Shown here one piece after another: positions 38,143-47,301 of a DNA stretch of 64,000 bases. The stretch lies in the NCBI RefSeq assembly GCF_014901205.1, contig NZ_JACNMU010000001.1:434001-498000 (forward strand), read 5' to 3'. Source of the DNA: Meridianimarinicoccus sp. MJW13. Its GTDB lineage: Bacteria > Pseudomonadota > Alphaproteobacteria > Rhodobacterales > Rhodobacteraceae. Within the stretch, counting starts at the first letter, position 1; every line of letters starts with the position of its first letter. A program made the position numbers and the translations under genes. The notes under the pieces are model-generated. The model did not search any database. It saw only the letters and a program-made list of their open reading frames with translations, and had not been told where the DNA came from.

Positions 38143-39572
38143 AGGCGATCTCCGATCAGGAACTGCGCTGCGCGATCCATGCGGATATGCGGCGGGCCGT
38201 CGCCCGGCTTCAGGCTTTGGGCGGCCGGGGCAAACCGCATGATCCCATAGTCACCGTCCAGCCACTTTTCGGCCCCGCTGCGCGCCGGCGCCAACAGCAC
38301 AGCGGGATCATCGGGCAGCGCACCGGGATAGAAGGCGGCCTGACGGCCATCCTTCAGCAACCGGCCGCGCACCAGATCCAGCTTGCGGCCGTTGTGCTCG
38401 CGGGTTTCCTCGACCGTGGCGCGCAGGGCAGCCAGCGACAGGGCCAGCGTTTGCGCCCCGGCGAAATCGGCCCGCGACTTGGCGTCCTGTACCAGCGCCT
38501 CGGTGATCGCGGTCAGGCGGCCATGCTGGCTGTGATGCAAATGGTCGGCCTTGGTGGCGGCAAACAGCATCCGGTCCACCTTCTTGCCACCCAGCAGGCG
38601 TGACAGGAAACTGGACGATCCGGGGCGGAAGGCGGTCAGGATATCGGCCATGGTCCGGCGCAGATCCTCGACCGCGCGGGGGCCATCATGGATCGCCCCC
38701 AGCACGTCGGTCAGCACCACCTGCCGGTCGATACGGGCAAAGTGATTGCGAAAAAACGGCCGCACGACCTTGGACTTGTAGGCTTCGAACCGGCGTTCGA
38801 ACTCCCGCGCCAGCGAGCCACGTGGCGCCGCGCCATCGGGCAGCGGTGCGAAGGTCAGCACCGGAGAGCCTTCCAGATCGCCCGGCAGAAGGAATCGCCC
38901 CGGCGTGCAATCCGAAAACCCGGCCTTGCGTGCCGCGTGCAGATGCTCGGTAAAGGCACGCGCCAGACCCTGCGCTGCTGGTTCGTCCAGGGGTTGGGAG
39001 ACATCCACAGCCCCCAATGCGTCGCGATACACCTGCCCAGACGGGCGTTCGTCCAGCCGCGCCAGCGTCTCGCGCGACCATGTAGCGAAATCCTTGTCCA
39101 GCAGCGCCAGATCCAGCAGCCATTCGCCGGGATAGTCCACAATATCCAGGTGTAGCACCCGTGGCCCGGTCATCCCGCCCAACAGGCCGGTGGGTTTCAG
39201 CCGCAGCGACAGGCGCAGTTCCGACACCGCCCGCGTGCTGTCGGGCCAGTGCGGCGCGGGCCCCAACAGGGCGGCGCGATGCTGTTCGTAGTCGAAGCGC
39301 GGCACCGTATCGTCGGGCTGCGGTTGCAGGAAGGCGGTCAGGATGCGGCCCTCGGCGGCGGCGGCCAGTTGCGGCATCCGCCCCCGGTCGATCAGATTGG
39401 CCACCAGCGAGGTGATGAACACGGTCTTGCCGGCACGCGCCAGCCCGGTCACCCCCAGCCGCAGCGTCGGTTCGAAGAAGGTTTCAGACACGCTGGCCCC
39501 GGCATCCTCGACCGTGCGCACCAGCCCGTCGGCGGTGCGCGCCAACCCGTCCGTAATACTGCCCAGCACCAC
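38139..39572 (-). CDS. ycjX: YcjX family P-loop protein
   Basis: A predicted nucleoside-triphosphate-binding protein of about 477 residues. The P-loop is GLARAGKTVFITSL (about residues 45-58), followed by the family features LHLDIVDYPGEWLLDLALL (a DYPGEW switch-like motif) and the AATKADHLH region in the G4 position. YcjX occurs with YcjF and is induced with the phage-shock system in enterobacteria; its task is not established. The most likely start is one of two adjacent GTG codons (39572 or 39569) after a GGGGG stretch; no ATG is available nearby, so the exact start is uncertain. Confidence 0.83.
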   Translation of the reverse strand: MVLGSITDGLARTADGLVRTVEDAGASVSETFFEPTLRLGVTGLARAGKTVFITSLVANLIDRGRMPQLAAAAEGRILTAFLQPQPDDTVPRFDYEQHRAALLGPAPHWPDSTRAVSELRLSLRLKPTGLLGGMTGPRVLHLDIVDYPGEWLLDLALLDKDFATWSRETLARLDERPSGQVYRDALGAVDVSQPLDEPAAQGLARAFTEHLHAARKAGFSDCTPGRFLLPGDLEGSPVLTFAPLPDGAAPRGSLAREFERRFEAYKSKVVRPFFRNHFARIDRQVVLTDVLGAIHDGPRAVEDLRRTMADILTAFRPGSSSFLSRLLGGKKVDRMLFAATKADHLHHSQHGRLTAITEALVQDAKSRADFAGAQTLALSLAALRATVEETREHNGRKLDLVRGRLLKDGRQAAFYPGALPDDPAVLLAPARSGAEKWLDGDYGIMRFAPAAQSLKPGDGPPHIRMDRAAQFLIGDRL

Positions 39573-39673
39573 ATCTGCCCCCGAATGACCTTTGTTTCGA
39601 GATATGGCTTTGACGCGCGTTTTACCAGTGCGGGCGCGTTGCACAGGCGCGCGCGGGACGCTAGAGGACCGCC

Positions 39674-40444
39674 ATGCCCCGTTTTGCCTTGAAAATCGAA
39701 TATCACGGCGCCCCTTTCGCCGGGTGGCAGCGCCAGAAAGAACAGCCCTCGGTGCAGCAGGCCGTGGAACAGGCGCTGCGCAAGCTTGATCCCACGGTGG
39801 ATACGATCGCCGCCGCCGGGCGCACGGATGCGGGGGTGCACGGGCTGGCCCAGGTGGCCCATTGCGACATGGTGCGCGACTGGGATCCGTTCCGCCTGTC
39901 CGAGGCGCTGAACCATCACCTGAAGCCCGCGCCGGTGGCGATCCTGGCCGCCGCGCGGGTGGCCGATGACTGGCACGCGCGGTTCTCGGCAACCGAGCGG
40001 CGCTATATGTTCCGGCTGCTGGCGCGCCGTGCGCCGGTCACCCATGACGCCGGGCTGGTCTGGCAGGTCAAGCAGCCGCTGGACGGCGCCGCGATGCAGG
40101 CCGGGGCCGACCGTTTGCTGGGCCACCATGATTTCACGACCTTCCGGTCCACCATTTGTCAGGCCGACAGCCCGATGAAAACGCTGGACGAACTCAGGGT
40201 CGAGGAAATCGCGCGCTCGGATGCGGTGGAGTACCGGTTCCACGTCCGCGCCCGGTCTTTCCTGCACAACCAGGTGCGCAGCTTCGTCGGCACGCTGGAG
40301 CGGGTCGGTGCCGGGGCCTGGACCCCGGACGATGTGACCGCCGCCCTGAACGCGCGCAACCGCGCCGCCTGCGGACCGGTCTGCCCGCCGCAGGGGTTGT
40401 ACCTGGCCGGCGTGGGGTACAAGGACGACCCCTTCGCCCCCTAG
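39674..40444 (+). CDS. truA: tRNA pseudouridine(38-40) synthase
   Basis: TruA makes pseudouridine at positions 38-40 of the tRNA anticodon arm. The 256-residue enzyme contains the catalytic Asp52 in [14 protein letters not shown], the [12 protein letters not shown]-type segment (here [17 protein letters not shown]) and the C-terminal [14 protein letters not shown]. The length is typical. It diverges from ycjX and its TAG stop is the same CTAG that ends the convergent gshA. Confidence 0.95.
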   Translation: MPRFALKIEYHGAPFAGWQRQKEQPSVQQAVEQALRKLDPTVDTIAAAGRTDAGVHGLAQVAHCDMVRDWDPFRLSEALNHHLKPAPVAILAAARVADDWHARFSATERRYMFRLLARRAPVTHDAGLVWQVKQPLDGAAMQAGADRLLGHHDFTTFRSTICQADSPMKTLDELRVEEIARSDAVEYRFHVRARSFLHNQVRSFVGTLERVGAGAWTPDDVTAALNARNRAACGPVCPPQGLYLAGVGYKDDPFAP

Positions 40445-41811
40445 TAGCTGTAGTCGGCGTAGATCCGCGTCAGGTCGCCGTTCCAGTCGCCATTGTAGCG
40501 CCCCAGCAATTCGTCTGCCGGGGTACGACCGGATTCGACGCTTTCCTGCAGGGCGTTCAGGAAATGGGTCTCGTCCGGGATCAGCCCGTTGGCGCCGGGG
40601 CGTGCCCGCGCTTTCAGCCCGGCCTCGGCAATGTCCACGACCTCGCGCGCCAGATCCTGCATGAGCTGACCGTTCACGCGGGCCTGCAAGCCGTCGACCG
40701 AAGCCGCCACGCGCCAGGCCTCGCGGGTTTCGGCATTCCAATCCTTGACCAGATCCCAGGCCGCATCCAGCGCGCCTTGATCGTAAGTCAGCCCGACCCA
40801 GAGCGCCGGCAGCGCGCACAGTCGCCGCCACGGGCCGCCGTCGGCGCCGCGCATCTCGATGAATTTCTTGATCCGGGCTTCGGGGAAGATCGTGGTCAGG
40901 TGATCGGCCCAGTCCGACAGGGTCGGCACCTCGCCCGGCAACGCCGGAAGCTGGCCCTTCAGAAAATCGCGGAACGACTGGCCAAGCGCGTCGATGTATT
41001 TGCCGTCGCGGTAGACGAAATACATCGGCACATCGAGCGCATAGTCCACCCAGGCGTCAAAGCCGAACCCGTCCTCGAACACGAAGGGCAGCATGCCCGT
41101 GCGATCCGGGTCCAGATCCCGCCACACCCGCGAGCGCCACGACTTGTGCCCGTTCACCTTGCCTTCGAAGAAGGGCGAATTGGCAAACAGCGCCGTGGCC
41201 ACAGGTTGCAGGGCCAGCGCAACGCGCAGCTTCTGAACCATGTCCGCTTCAGAGGCGAAATCGAGGTTCACCTGCACAGTGCAGGTCCGGTACATCATCT
41301 GTTTGCCGTGAGTGCCAACCTTGTCCATGTAGCTGGTCATCAGCGCATAGCGGCCCTTGGGCATCACCGGCATCTGGTCGCCGGTCCAGATCGGCGCAGC
41401 GCCCAGCCCGATGAAGCCGACGCCCAGATGATCCGACACGTCGCGCACTTCGCGCAGGTGGGTGTTCACCTCGTCACAGGTGCCGTGGATGGTTTCCAGC
41501 GGCGCGCCCGACAGTTCCAGTTGTCCACCCGGCTCAAGGCTGACGTTGGCACCGTCCTTCTCCAGCCCGATGATGTTTTCGCCTTCCATCACCGGCGCCC
41601 AGCCAAAGCGGTCGCGCAACCCTTCCAGCACCGCCTTGATCGAGCGTTCGCCCTCGTACGGCAGCGGTTTCAGGGTATCGCGGCAATAGGCAAATTTCTC
41701 GTGCTCGGTGCCGATGCGCCAATCGTCCTTCGGCTTGCACCCGTCCGCAAGATAGGCGGCCAGTTGATCGCGATGTTCGATCGGACCGCCGCCCGATTGG
41801 GGAATAGACAT
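40441..41811 (-). CDS. gshA: Glutamate-cysteine ligase, plant/alphaproteobacterial type
   Basis: This enzyme joins glutamate and cysteine with ATP, the first step of glutathione synthesis. The 456-residue protein belongs to the plant-type family rather than the E. coli GshA family. Diagnostic parts are IGTEHEKF near residue 33, [18 protein letters not shown], the [19 protein letters not shown] stretch in outline and [25 protein letters not shown]. It follows an unassigned membrane-protein gene after 61 bases and may be co-transcribed with it and rsmE. Confidence 0.93.
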   Translation of the reverse strand: MSIPQSGGGPIEHRDQLAAYLADGCKPKDDWRIGTEHEKFAYCRDTLKPLPYEGERSIKAVLEGLRDRFGWAPVMEGENIIGLEKDGANVSLEPGGQLELSGAPLETIHGTCDEVNTHLREVRDVSDHLGVGFIGLGAAPIWTGDQMPVMPKGRYALMTSYMDKVGTHGKQMMYRTCTVQVNLDFASEADMVQKLRVALALQPVATALFANSPFFEGKVNGHKSWRSRVWRDLDPDRTGMLPFVFEDGFGFDAWVDYALDVPMYFVYRDGKYIDALGQSFRDFLKGQLPALPGEVPTLSDWADHLTTIFPEARIKKFIEMRGADGGPWRRLCALPALWVGLTYDQGALDAAWDLVKDWNAETREAWRVAASVDGLQARVNGQLMQDLAREVVDIAEAGLKARARPGANGLIPDETHFLNALQESVESGRTPADELLGRYNGDWNGDLTRIYADYSY

Positions 41812-41872
41812 GAGATGCGGCTCCGAACTTTGGTCAGTTGAACCTGACAGGTGAAAGGAAATGACCCGTGTG

Positions 41873-42436
41873 TCAATCCGCGTCCGGCTTGGACGAGGTC
41901 ACGGGCATCAGCCAATCGCCCTTCGGGGGATCGACTCCGGGCCGCTGCCAGACCACGTAGACCGCGCCCTGGTTGACCTGCCGGGCCAGCAGCAGCCGTT
42001 CGGTCCGAAACCCCGGCAGTTGCGCAAACGCATCCAGAAGCGCCTCGACCCCGGTGGCGGTCACCGGAATGTGAAGCGTCGTGCCATCGGATTCGCGCAG
42101 GGTCCAGTGATCGGGCCGACCGCGCGGGTCCAGCGCCACCTCGGCCAGTGCCCGGACCGACACCGCGCCGCCATCCAGCGGGCCGTAATAGGCGATGCGC
42201 GCTTCGTCCACCTCGACCACGCCCGGCCCGTTGCCATCGGTACGAAACCGCATCCGCTGCAGGCCAAGCGCCACAAGCACCACCCCCAGCACCATGGCGG
42301 GGATCGAAGTCCAGAACATGATCCCATGGGAACTGAGCATCCACCACAAGGCGAAGGCGGCCACCGCGAGACCGCCGATCAGCTCGCGCGCGTGCCAGAA
42401 GGCGTGGCGCAGTTCCGGGCGGATGAAATCTTTCAA
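41873..42436 (-). CDS. Membrane protein of unknown function
   Basis: A 187-residue protein with two closely spaced transmembrane helices near the N terminus (ELIGGLAVAAFALWWML and FWTSIPAMVLGVVLVALGLQ), then a soluble domain of about 115 residues. The layout resembles small two-helix proteins with a PH-like cytoplasmic domain. No enzyme motif is seen. The first in-frame start is TTG after a GAGG. It lies between rsmE and gshA on the same strand and is likely in one transcript with them. Confidence 0.65.
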   Translation of the reverse strand: MKDFIRPELRHAFWHARELIGGLAVAAFALWWMLSSHGIMFWTSIPAMVLGVVLVALGLQRMRFRTDGNGPGVVEVDEARIAYYGPLDGGAVSVRALAEVALDPRGRPDHWTLRESDGTTLHIPVTATGVEALLDAFAQLPGFRTERLLLARQVNQGAVYVVWQRPGVDPPKGDWLMPVTSSKPDAD

Positions 42437-42556
42437 TGCAGCACCTCGCAGGCATCGGCAAATCGTTCAATAGGGACTCGGCCAGGCCGAATCCGCGTCA
42501 GCCCAGCCTCGCAATCCCGGGCGCGGGATGCAAATGACGGGACCGGGATCGGCGGA

Positions 42557-43294
42557 TCACGCCCAATCCCCCAATGCCTGCTGCCAGACCGTCATGGCGG
42601 CCACGGCAGCGGTATCGGCGCGCAGGATGCGCGGGCCAAGGCTGACCGGCACGGCCTGGTCCATCGCCATCAACCGCGTGCGTTCCTCGGCGCTGAACCC
42701 ACCTTCGGGACCGATCAGGATCGCCCAGGGGCCCGGACCGGCCACGGTCAGCCCCAGCCCCTCCCCCGCGCGGGTCTCATCGCAGAACATCAACCGGCGG
42801 TCGGCGGGCCAATCGTCCAGAAGCGCGGACAGGCGGGTCAGGGCGGTCACTTCGGGCACGAAAGTGCCGCCGCATTGCTCGGCGGCCTCGATGGCATGGG
42901 CTTGCAGCCGATCCTGCCGGATCCGTTCGGAGTTGGTGAAGGCGGTCTGCACCGGGCAGATGCGCGCGGCCCCCATCTCGGCGGCCTTTTCGACGATGAA
43001 ATCGGTGCGCGCCTTCTTGATCGGGGCAAACAGCAGCCACAGGTCGGGCGGGGTCTGCAAGGGCCGGGTCTGTTCGGCACAGACCAGCACACCGCCGCGC
43101 TTGCCGGCCTCGGCCACCTCGGTGCGGTATTCGCCCGACACCCCGTCGAACAGCAGCACCGCATCGCCGACGGTCAGCCGCATCACCCCGAACAGGTAAT
43201 GCGCCTGATCCCGCGTCAGTGGAACCGATTGTCCCTCGGCCAAGGGATGCTCTACATAGAGCCTGATCTTTGCTGCGGTTTTCGCGTTCGACAT
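42557..43294 (-). CDS. rsmE: 16S rRNA (uracil1498-N3)-methyltransferase
   Basis: RsmE methylates U1498 of 16S rRNA with S-adenosylmethionine. The 245-residue protein has an N-terminal PUA-like domain (IRLYVEHPLAEGQ) and a SPOUT methyltransferase domain. The knot region shows ILIGPEGGFSAEE and SLGPRILRADTAAVAAM, both hallmarks of the family. Its start is only 11 bases from the divergent ubiA start, so promoter and ribosome-binding signals of each gene lie in the spacer and in the other gene's coding region. Confidence 0.95.
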   Translation of the reverse strand: MSNAKTAAKIRLYVEHPLAEGQSVPLTRDQAHYLFGVMRLTVGDAVLLFDGVSGEYRTEVAEAGKRGGVLVCAEQTRPLQTPPDLWLLFAPIKKARTDFIVEKAAEMGAARICPVQTAFTNSERIRQDRLQAHAIEAAEQCGGTFVPEVTALTRLSALLDDWPADRRLMFCDETRAGEGLGLTVAGPGPWAILIGPEGGFSAEERTRLMAMDQAVPVSLGPRILRADTAAVAAMTVWQQALGDWA

Positions 43295-43305
43295 GAGGCC
43301 TAGAT

Positions 43306-44268
43306 ATGACCGACTCGCCCCAAGCGCCAGAGGGACAGGTGTTCGACGCGGTGCGCGGTAACTGGGTGGACCATCGCGCGCCGGACTGGGCGCGCTCGTA
43401 TTTGCGTCTCAGCCGGGCGGATCGGCCGGTCGGCACATGGCTGTTGCTGCTGCCGTGCTGGTGGGGCGTCCTGCTGTCGGCGGCCAGCGGCGCGGGGCTG
43501 GGCTGGCACGGGCTGTGGATCATGCTTGGCTGCGGGCTGGGCGCCTGGTTGATGCGCGGCGCCGGCTGCACGTGGAACGACATCACCGATCGCGAGTTCG
43601 ACGCCGCCGTGGCCCGGACACGGTCGCGGCCGATTCCGTCGGGACAGGTCAGCGTGCGGGGGGCGGTGGCCTGGATGGGCCTGCAGGCGCTGCTGGCTTT
43701 CGCGATCCTGCTCAGCTTCAACCTGAATGCCATCCTTCTGGGCGTGGCCTCGCTGGCGCTGGTGGCGATCTATCCCTTTGCCAAACGGTTCACATGGTGG
43801 CCGCAGGTCTTCCTGGGGCTGGCCTTCAACTGGGGTGCGCTGCTGGCCTGGACGGCGCATGACGGGCGGCTGGGGTGGCCGGCGGTGCTGTTGTACCTGT
43901 CCGGGCTGGTCTGGACCCTGTTCTACGACACCATCTATGCCCATCAGGACAAGGAAGACGACGCGCTGATCGGGGTGAAATCCACGGCCCGGTTGTTCGG
44001 CAGCAACACCCATCGCTGGTTGACCCTTTTCCTGTGGGGGTCGGTGGCACTGATGGCGCTGGCAATCTGGGCGGCCTTTGCCGGTCAGGGGCTGACGGCG
44101 GCAGGTGCCCTGGCGTTTCTGGCGGTACCGGGCTTTGCCGCGCATCAGCTTTGGCAGTTGCGCCGCTTGCAGACCGAAGACGCCGACAACTGCCTGTCGC
44201 TGTTCCGCAGCAACCGCGACACCGGGCTGATTCCTGCCGCTGCCTTTGCGTTAGCCCTTTTGCTTTGA
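43306..44268 (+). CDS. ubiA: 4-hydroxybenzoate polyprenyltransferase
   Basis: UbiA attaches the polyprenyl tail to 4-hydroxybenzoate in ubiquinone biosynthesis. The 320-residue membrane protein has about eight transmembrane helices and both aspartate-rich motifs. The first is the NDITDREFD region in GAGCTWNDITDREFDAAVARTRSRP and the second is YDTIYAHQDKEDD. It also has the SRADRPVGTWLLLLPCWW start segment in outline. The ATG at 43306 has GAGG seven bases upstream, overlapping the rsmE translation start region. Confidence 0.95.
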   Translation: MTDSPQAPEGQVFDAVRGNWVDHRAPDWARSYLRLSRADRPVGTWLLLLPCWWGVLLSAASGAGLGWHGLWIMLGCGLGAWLMRGAGCTWNDITDREFDAAVARTRSRPIPSGQVSVRGAVAWMGLQALLAFAILLSFNLNAILLGVASLALVAIYPFAKRFTWWPQVFLGLAFNWGALLAWTAHDGRLGWPAVLLYLSGLVWTLFYDTIYAHQDKEDDALIGVKSTARLFGSNTHRWLTLFLWGSVALMALAIWAAFAGQGLTAAGALAFLAVPGFAAHQLWQLRRLQTEDADNCLSLFRSNRDTGLIPAAAFALALLL

Positions 44269-44328
44269 TTGATCTCGCGCGCGTGGCTTCGTAAAGACAC
44301 GGAGCCTCCCTGACGGTCGGAAGTCCTC

Positions 44329-46251
44329 ATGCGTCCCATTGCGATCCTTGCCCTCAACCTCGTAACGCTCGGCCTCGGCGCCGGGGCCTGCGTGGTGGTG
44401 GCCCAACATGCGGTCGAACTGGTGGAAGAGCGCGCGGGTACGGCACTGGAAACCGCGCTGGCCAATGGCGGCTTCGACTGGGTCACGGTCGAGATCGACG
44501 GGTTGCAGGCGCGGCTGGGCGGCGAAGCCCCGGACGAAGCCGAGCGATTCCGCGCCCTGCGCGCGGCGGGCGCGGTGGTGAACCCCGTCAACCTGCGCGA
44601 CGGGATGAGCGTAGCCGACCCCGACGCGCCGCCGCCCCCGGAATACCGGTTCGAACTGATGCGCAACGGCGCCAAGGTGACGGCGCTGGGGCTGATCCCC
44701 GGCGGCGGCGCGGCCAAGGCGATGCTGCTGGACACGCTGGCTGAAATCGAAGGTGTGACTACGGTGTCGGGCCTTCTGTCCACCAGCCCCGATGCCCCGC
44801 CCGAGGGGTGGGAGACAGCCGTGAAGGCCGGCGTCGCCGTGGTGCGCGGCCTGAACAACGCGCGGGTAGAGCTTTCGGCCGAGGCGATGACCGTCACCGG
44901 GCTGGCCCCGGATGCCGAGACCAAGACGTACCTTGAAGAAGGCTTGGCCAGTCAGATCGGCGATCAGATCGTTTTGGTGTCCGATTTCTCGGTGCCGCCG
45001 CCGGTGGTATCGCCCTTCGTGACCCGGTTCCGCATCGACGACGCTGGCCCCCGGTTCGAAGCCTGCTCGGCCAGTTCCGCAAAGGGGCGCCAGCAGATCG
45101 AGGCCGCAGCCCGCAACGCCGGGGCGCAGATCGATGACAACACCTGCGCGGTCGCGATGGGCGCACCGGATACGCAATGGGATCGCGTCACAGCACACGG
45201 CATCGACACACTGACCCAGATCGGTGCGGGCATTCTGACGATCTCGGATCTCAGCATCTCGATCACGCCGGGCGCCGAGGTTCTGCCGCAACCGCTGGAC
45301 CATGCCCTTGCCGCCTTCGAAGCCGACCTGCCCGACACCTACCAACTGACAGTGGCCCCGGTGCCGGGGGCCGCTCAGGGGGTCGCCGCTGCCGAAGCCG
45401 TGTTCTCGGCCACCCTCAGCCCGGAAGGGCAGGCCATCATCCGGGGCAGCACGGTGGATCGCCACGCCCGCAACGTGGTCGAAACGCTGGTCGCGGCGCG
45501 GTTCCCACGGGACATGCTGCATGTCTCGCTACGCCAGCAATCCGGCCTGCCCGAAGGCTGGTCGGCGCGGGTGCTGGCCGGGCTGGATGCCTTTGCAGCG
45601 CTGGAAACCGGGCGCCTGAGCATCACCCCAGACATGCTGACCCTGAAGGGCACCACCGGCGATCCGGCCCTGCCCGGCACACTGGCCACCAATCTGACCG
45701 CGCTGCTGGGCCCGTCGATGCCGATGCTGCTGGATATTGCCTATGTCGAGGAACTGGATCCCGTCGCCTCGCTGCCCTCCGCCGAGGACTGCCTGGCGCG
45801 GATCAACGAGATCCAGGCCAATACCAAGATCACTTTCGCGCCGGGCTCGACCGAGCTGGACGTTGACGGCCTGCGCATCGTGCGCCGGATCGCCGCCGTC
45901 CTGCGCGACTGCGACGACGTGGAAATGGAAATCGGCGGCTACACCGACAGCCAGGGCCGGGACGAGATGAACACCGCCCTCAGCCAGGCGCGCGCCGACG
46001 CGGTGTTCAACGCCCTGATTGCCGAGCGGGTCCGGGCCAGCAACCTCAGCGCGATCGGCTATGGCGAAGAGAACCCGGTGGCCGACAATGACACCGCCGA
46101 TGGACGCGAGGCCAACCGCCGGATCGAGTTCAGCCTGCGCTATCCCCTGTTCGGGCCCTTTGCCCCGGACGACGATCCCAGCGATGAGACCGCGCAGGCC
46201 GATCCCGACGTGCCCGCGGCAGAAACGGAGCAGACAGATGGACAGAACTGA
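44329..46251 (+). CDS. OmpA family protein with BON-like repeats
   Basis: A 640-residue envelope protein. It begins with one hydrophobic segment (IAILALNLVTLGLGAGACVVV), continues with several repeated modules of about 80 residues resembling BON domains (for instance VTVEIDGLQARLGGEAPDEAERF), and ends in an OmpA peptidoglycan-binding domain at about 500-610. The latter shows VEMEIGGYTDSQGRDEMNTALSQ in outline, GYGEENPVADN and EANRRIEF. The C-terminal tail is acidic. The next gene starts 14 bases before its stop, so the two are translationally coupled. Confidence 0.85.
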   Translation: MRPIAILALNLVTLGLGAGACVVVAQHAVELVEERAGTALETALANGGFDWVTVEIDGLQARLGGEAPDEAERFRALRAAGAVVNPVNLRDGMSVADPDAPPPPEYRFELMRNGAKVTALGLIPGGGAAKAMLLDTLAEIEGVTTVSGLLSTSPDAPPEGWETAVKAGVAVVRGLNNARVELSAEAMTVTGLAPDAETKTYLEEGLASQIGDQIVLVSDFSVPPPVVSPFVTRFRIDDAGPRFEACSASSAKGRQQIEAAARNAGAQIDDNTCAVAMGAPDTQWDRVTAHGIDTLTQIGAGILTISDLSISITPGAEVLPQPLDHALAAFEADLPDTYQLTVAPVPGAAQGVAAAEAVFSATLSPEGQAIIRGSTVDRHARNVVETLVAARFPRDMLHVSLRQQSGLPEGWSARVLAGLDAFAALETGRLSITPDMLTLKGTTGDPALPGTLATNLTALLGPSMPMLLDIAYVEELDPVASLPSAEDCLARINEIQANTKITFAPGSTELDVDGLRIVRRIAAVLRDCDDVEMEIGGYTDSQGRDEMNTALSQARADAVFNALIAERVRASNLSAIGYGEENPVADNDTADGREANRRIEFSLRYPLFGPFAPDDDPSDETAQADPDVPAAETEQTDGQN

Positions 46252-46570
46252 ATTCATCATCGCCACGGCAATCCTGCTGTTCGGGGCCTTCTGCCTGGGA
46301 TTCGTGACCCATTGGGTGGTCAGCCGCCTGTCGCATGTGTCGAAAGCCGCCCTGGGCGAGTTGGACAGCATGGCCGAGGCGCTGCACGACGCCGAGGAAG
46401 CCCGCGATGCGGCGCGGGCCGAATTGAAAGAGGAAGAAGTGCGGCTGCACGGTCGTCTGAAAGAGACCGAGGCCGAGTTGAAAGCGGCGATGGAGGGGCT
46501 TCAGACGGCCCGCCACGAGACCGAGGAATTGCGCGCCTTCATCTCGAAACAGAACATGGGCACGCATTGA
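46238..46570 (+). CDS. Small membrane protein with coiled coil
   Basis: The 110-residue product has one N-terminal transmembrane helix (IIATAILLFGAFCLGFVTHWVV) followed by a long charged helix rich in Ala, Glu and Leu (about residues 38-105), which looks like a coiled coil. It starts at ATG 46238, inside the end of the OmpA-family gene. The coupling suggests that the two proteins act together in the envelope. I do not recognise a named family. Confidence 0.7.
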   Translation: MDRTEFIIATAILLFGAFCLGFVTHWVVSRLSHVSKAALGELDSMAEALHDAEEARDAARAELKEEEVRLHGRLKETEAELKAAMEGLQTARHETEELRAFISKQNMGTH

Positions 46571-46594
46571 ACACGCGGCGCACGCGAAGCGAGC

Positions 46595-47047
46595 TTACGC
46601 CCAGCGATCCAGCGCGGCCTCATCCTCGGCCTTGCTGTCGACCCAGGACGCCCCCTGCGCGGTGACTTCCTTCTTCCAGAAGGGCGCGCGGGATTTCAGA
46701 TAATCCATCAGAAACTCGGCTGCCGCGAAAGCATCCACCCGATGCGGGGCGGCGGTGGCCACCATCATGATCGGATCGCCGGCCGCAAGCTGGCCGTGGC
46801 GGTGGATCACCAGCGCCCCGGACAGGGACCAGCGGGTGACCGCCTCGGCGCGGATCGCCTCGATCGCGCGTTCGGTCATGCCGGGATAATGTTCGATCTC
46901 CATGCGCGACAGCGGGCTGTCGGCCAGATCGCGGACCAATCCGGTAAAGCTGACCACGGCCCCGGCCCCGTTGTTTGCGGCGCGCTGGGAGAAACGGTTC
47001 AGTTCGGCCCCGGCGTCGAACACCTCGGACTGGATCAGGACATCCAT
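46595..47047 (-). CDS. moaE: Molybdopterin synthase catalytic subunit
   Basis: MoaE converts precursor Z (cPMP) to molybdopterin using sulfur from thiocarboxylated MoaD. The 150-residue protein has GAVVSFTGLVRD, MEIEHYPGMTERAIEAI, IHRHGQLAAGD and the active-site lysine region LKSRAPFWKKEVT. It lies two bases after the moaD stop, in the order pgsA-moaD-moaE. Confidence 0.95.
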   Translation of the reverse strand: MDVLIQSEVFDAGAELNRFSQRAANNGAGAVVSFTGLVRDLADSPLSRMEIEHYPGMTERAIEAIRAEAVTRWSLSGALVIHRHGQLAAGDPIMMVATAAPHRVDAFAAAEFLMDYLKSRAPFWKKEVTAQGASWVDSKAEDEAALDRWA

Positions 47048-47049
47048 TT

Positions 47050-47301
47050 TCAGCCCCCGGTCATCGGCGGGAAGAAGGCGACCTCGCGCACGCCGGCAAG
47101 CTCGGCCTCAAACCCCGACAGGGTCTGGTCCAGCGCCACGCGCACGGTGGAAAGGTCGGCGAAAGCGGCGGCGTAACGTTCTTCCCGGGTGGTCAGTTCA
47201 GCCACCAGGTCGGCCACGGTGCGTGCCTCGGTCTGCACGGTTTCACGCGGCACGCCGATCCGTTCGCGCACCCAGGCGAAATAGAGCACCTCAAGCTGCA
47301 T
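47050..47301 (-). CDS. moaD: Molybdopterin synthase sulfur carrier subunit
   Basis: MoaD is a ubiquitin-fold sulfur carrier whose C-terminal Gly-Gly is activated and thiocarboxylated. The 83-residue product ends in VAFFPPMTGG, the expected tail, and begins MQLEVLYFAWVRERIG. The ATG at 47299-47301 lies inside the end of pgsA (11-base overlap). The seven-codon longer reading also begins within pgsA but is less likely. Confidence 0.93.
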   Translation of the reverse strand: MQLEVLYFAWVRERIGVPRETVQTEARTVADLVAELTTREERYAAAFADLSTVRVALDQTLSGFEAELAGVREVAFFPPMTGG

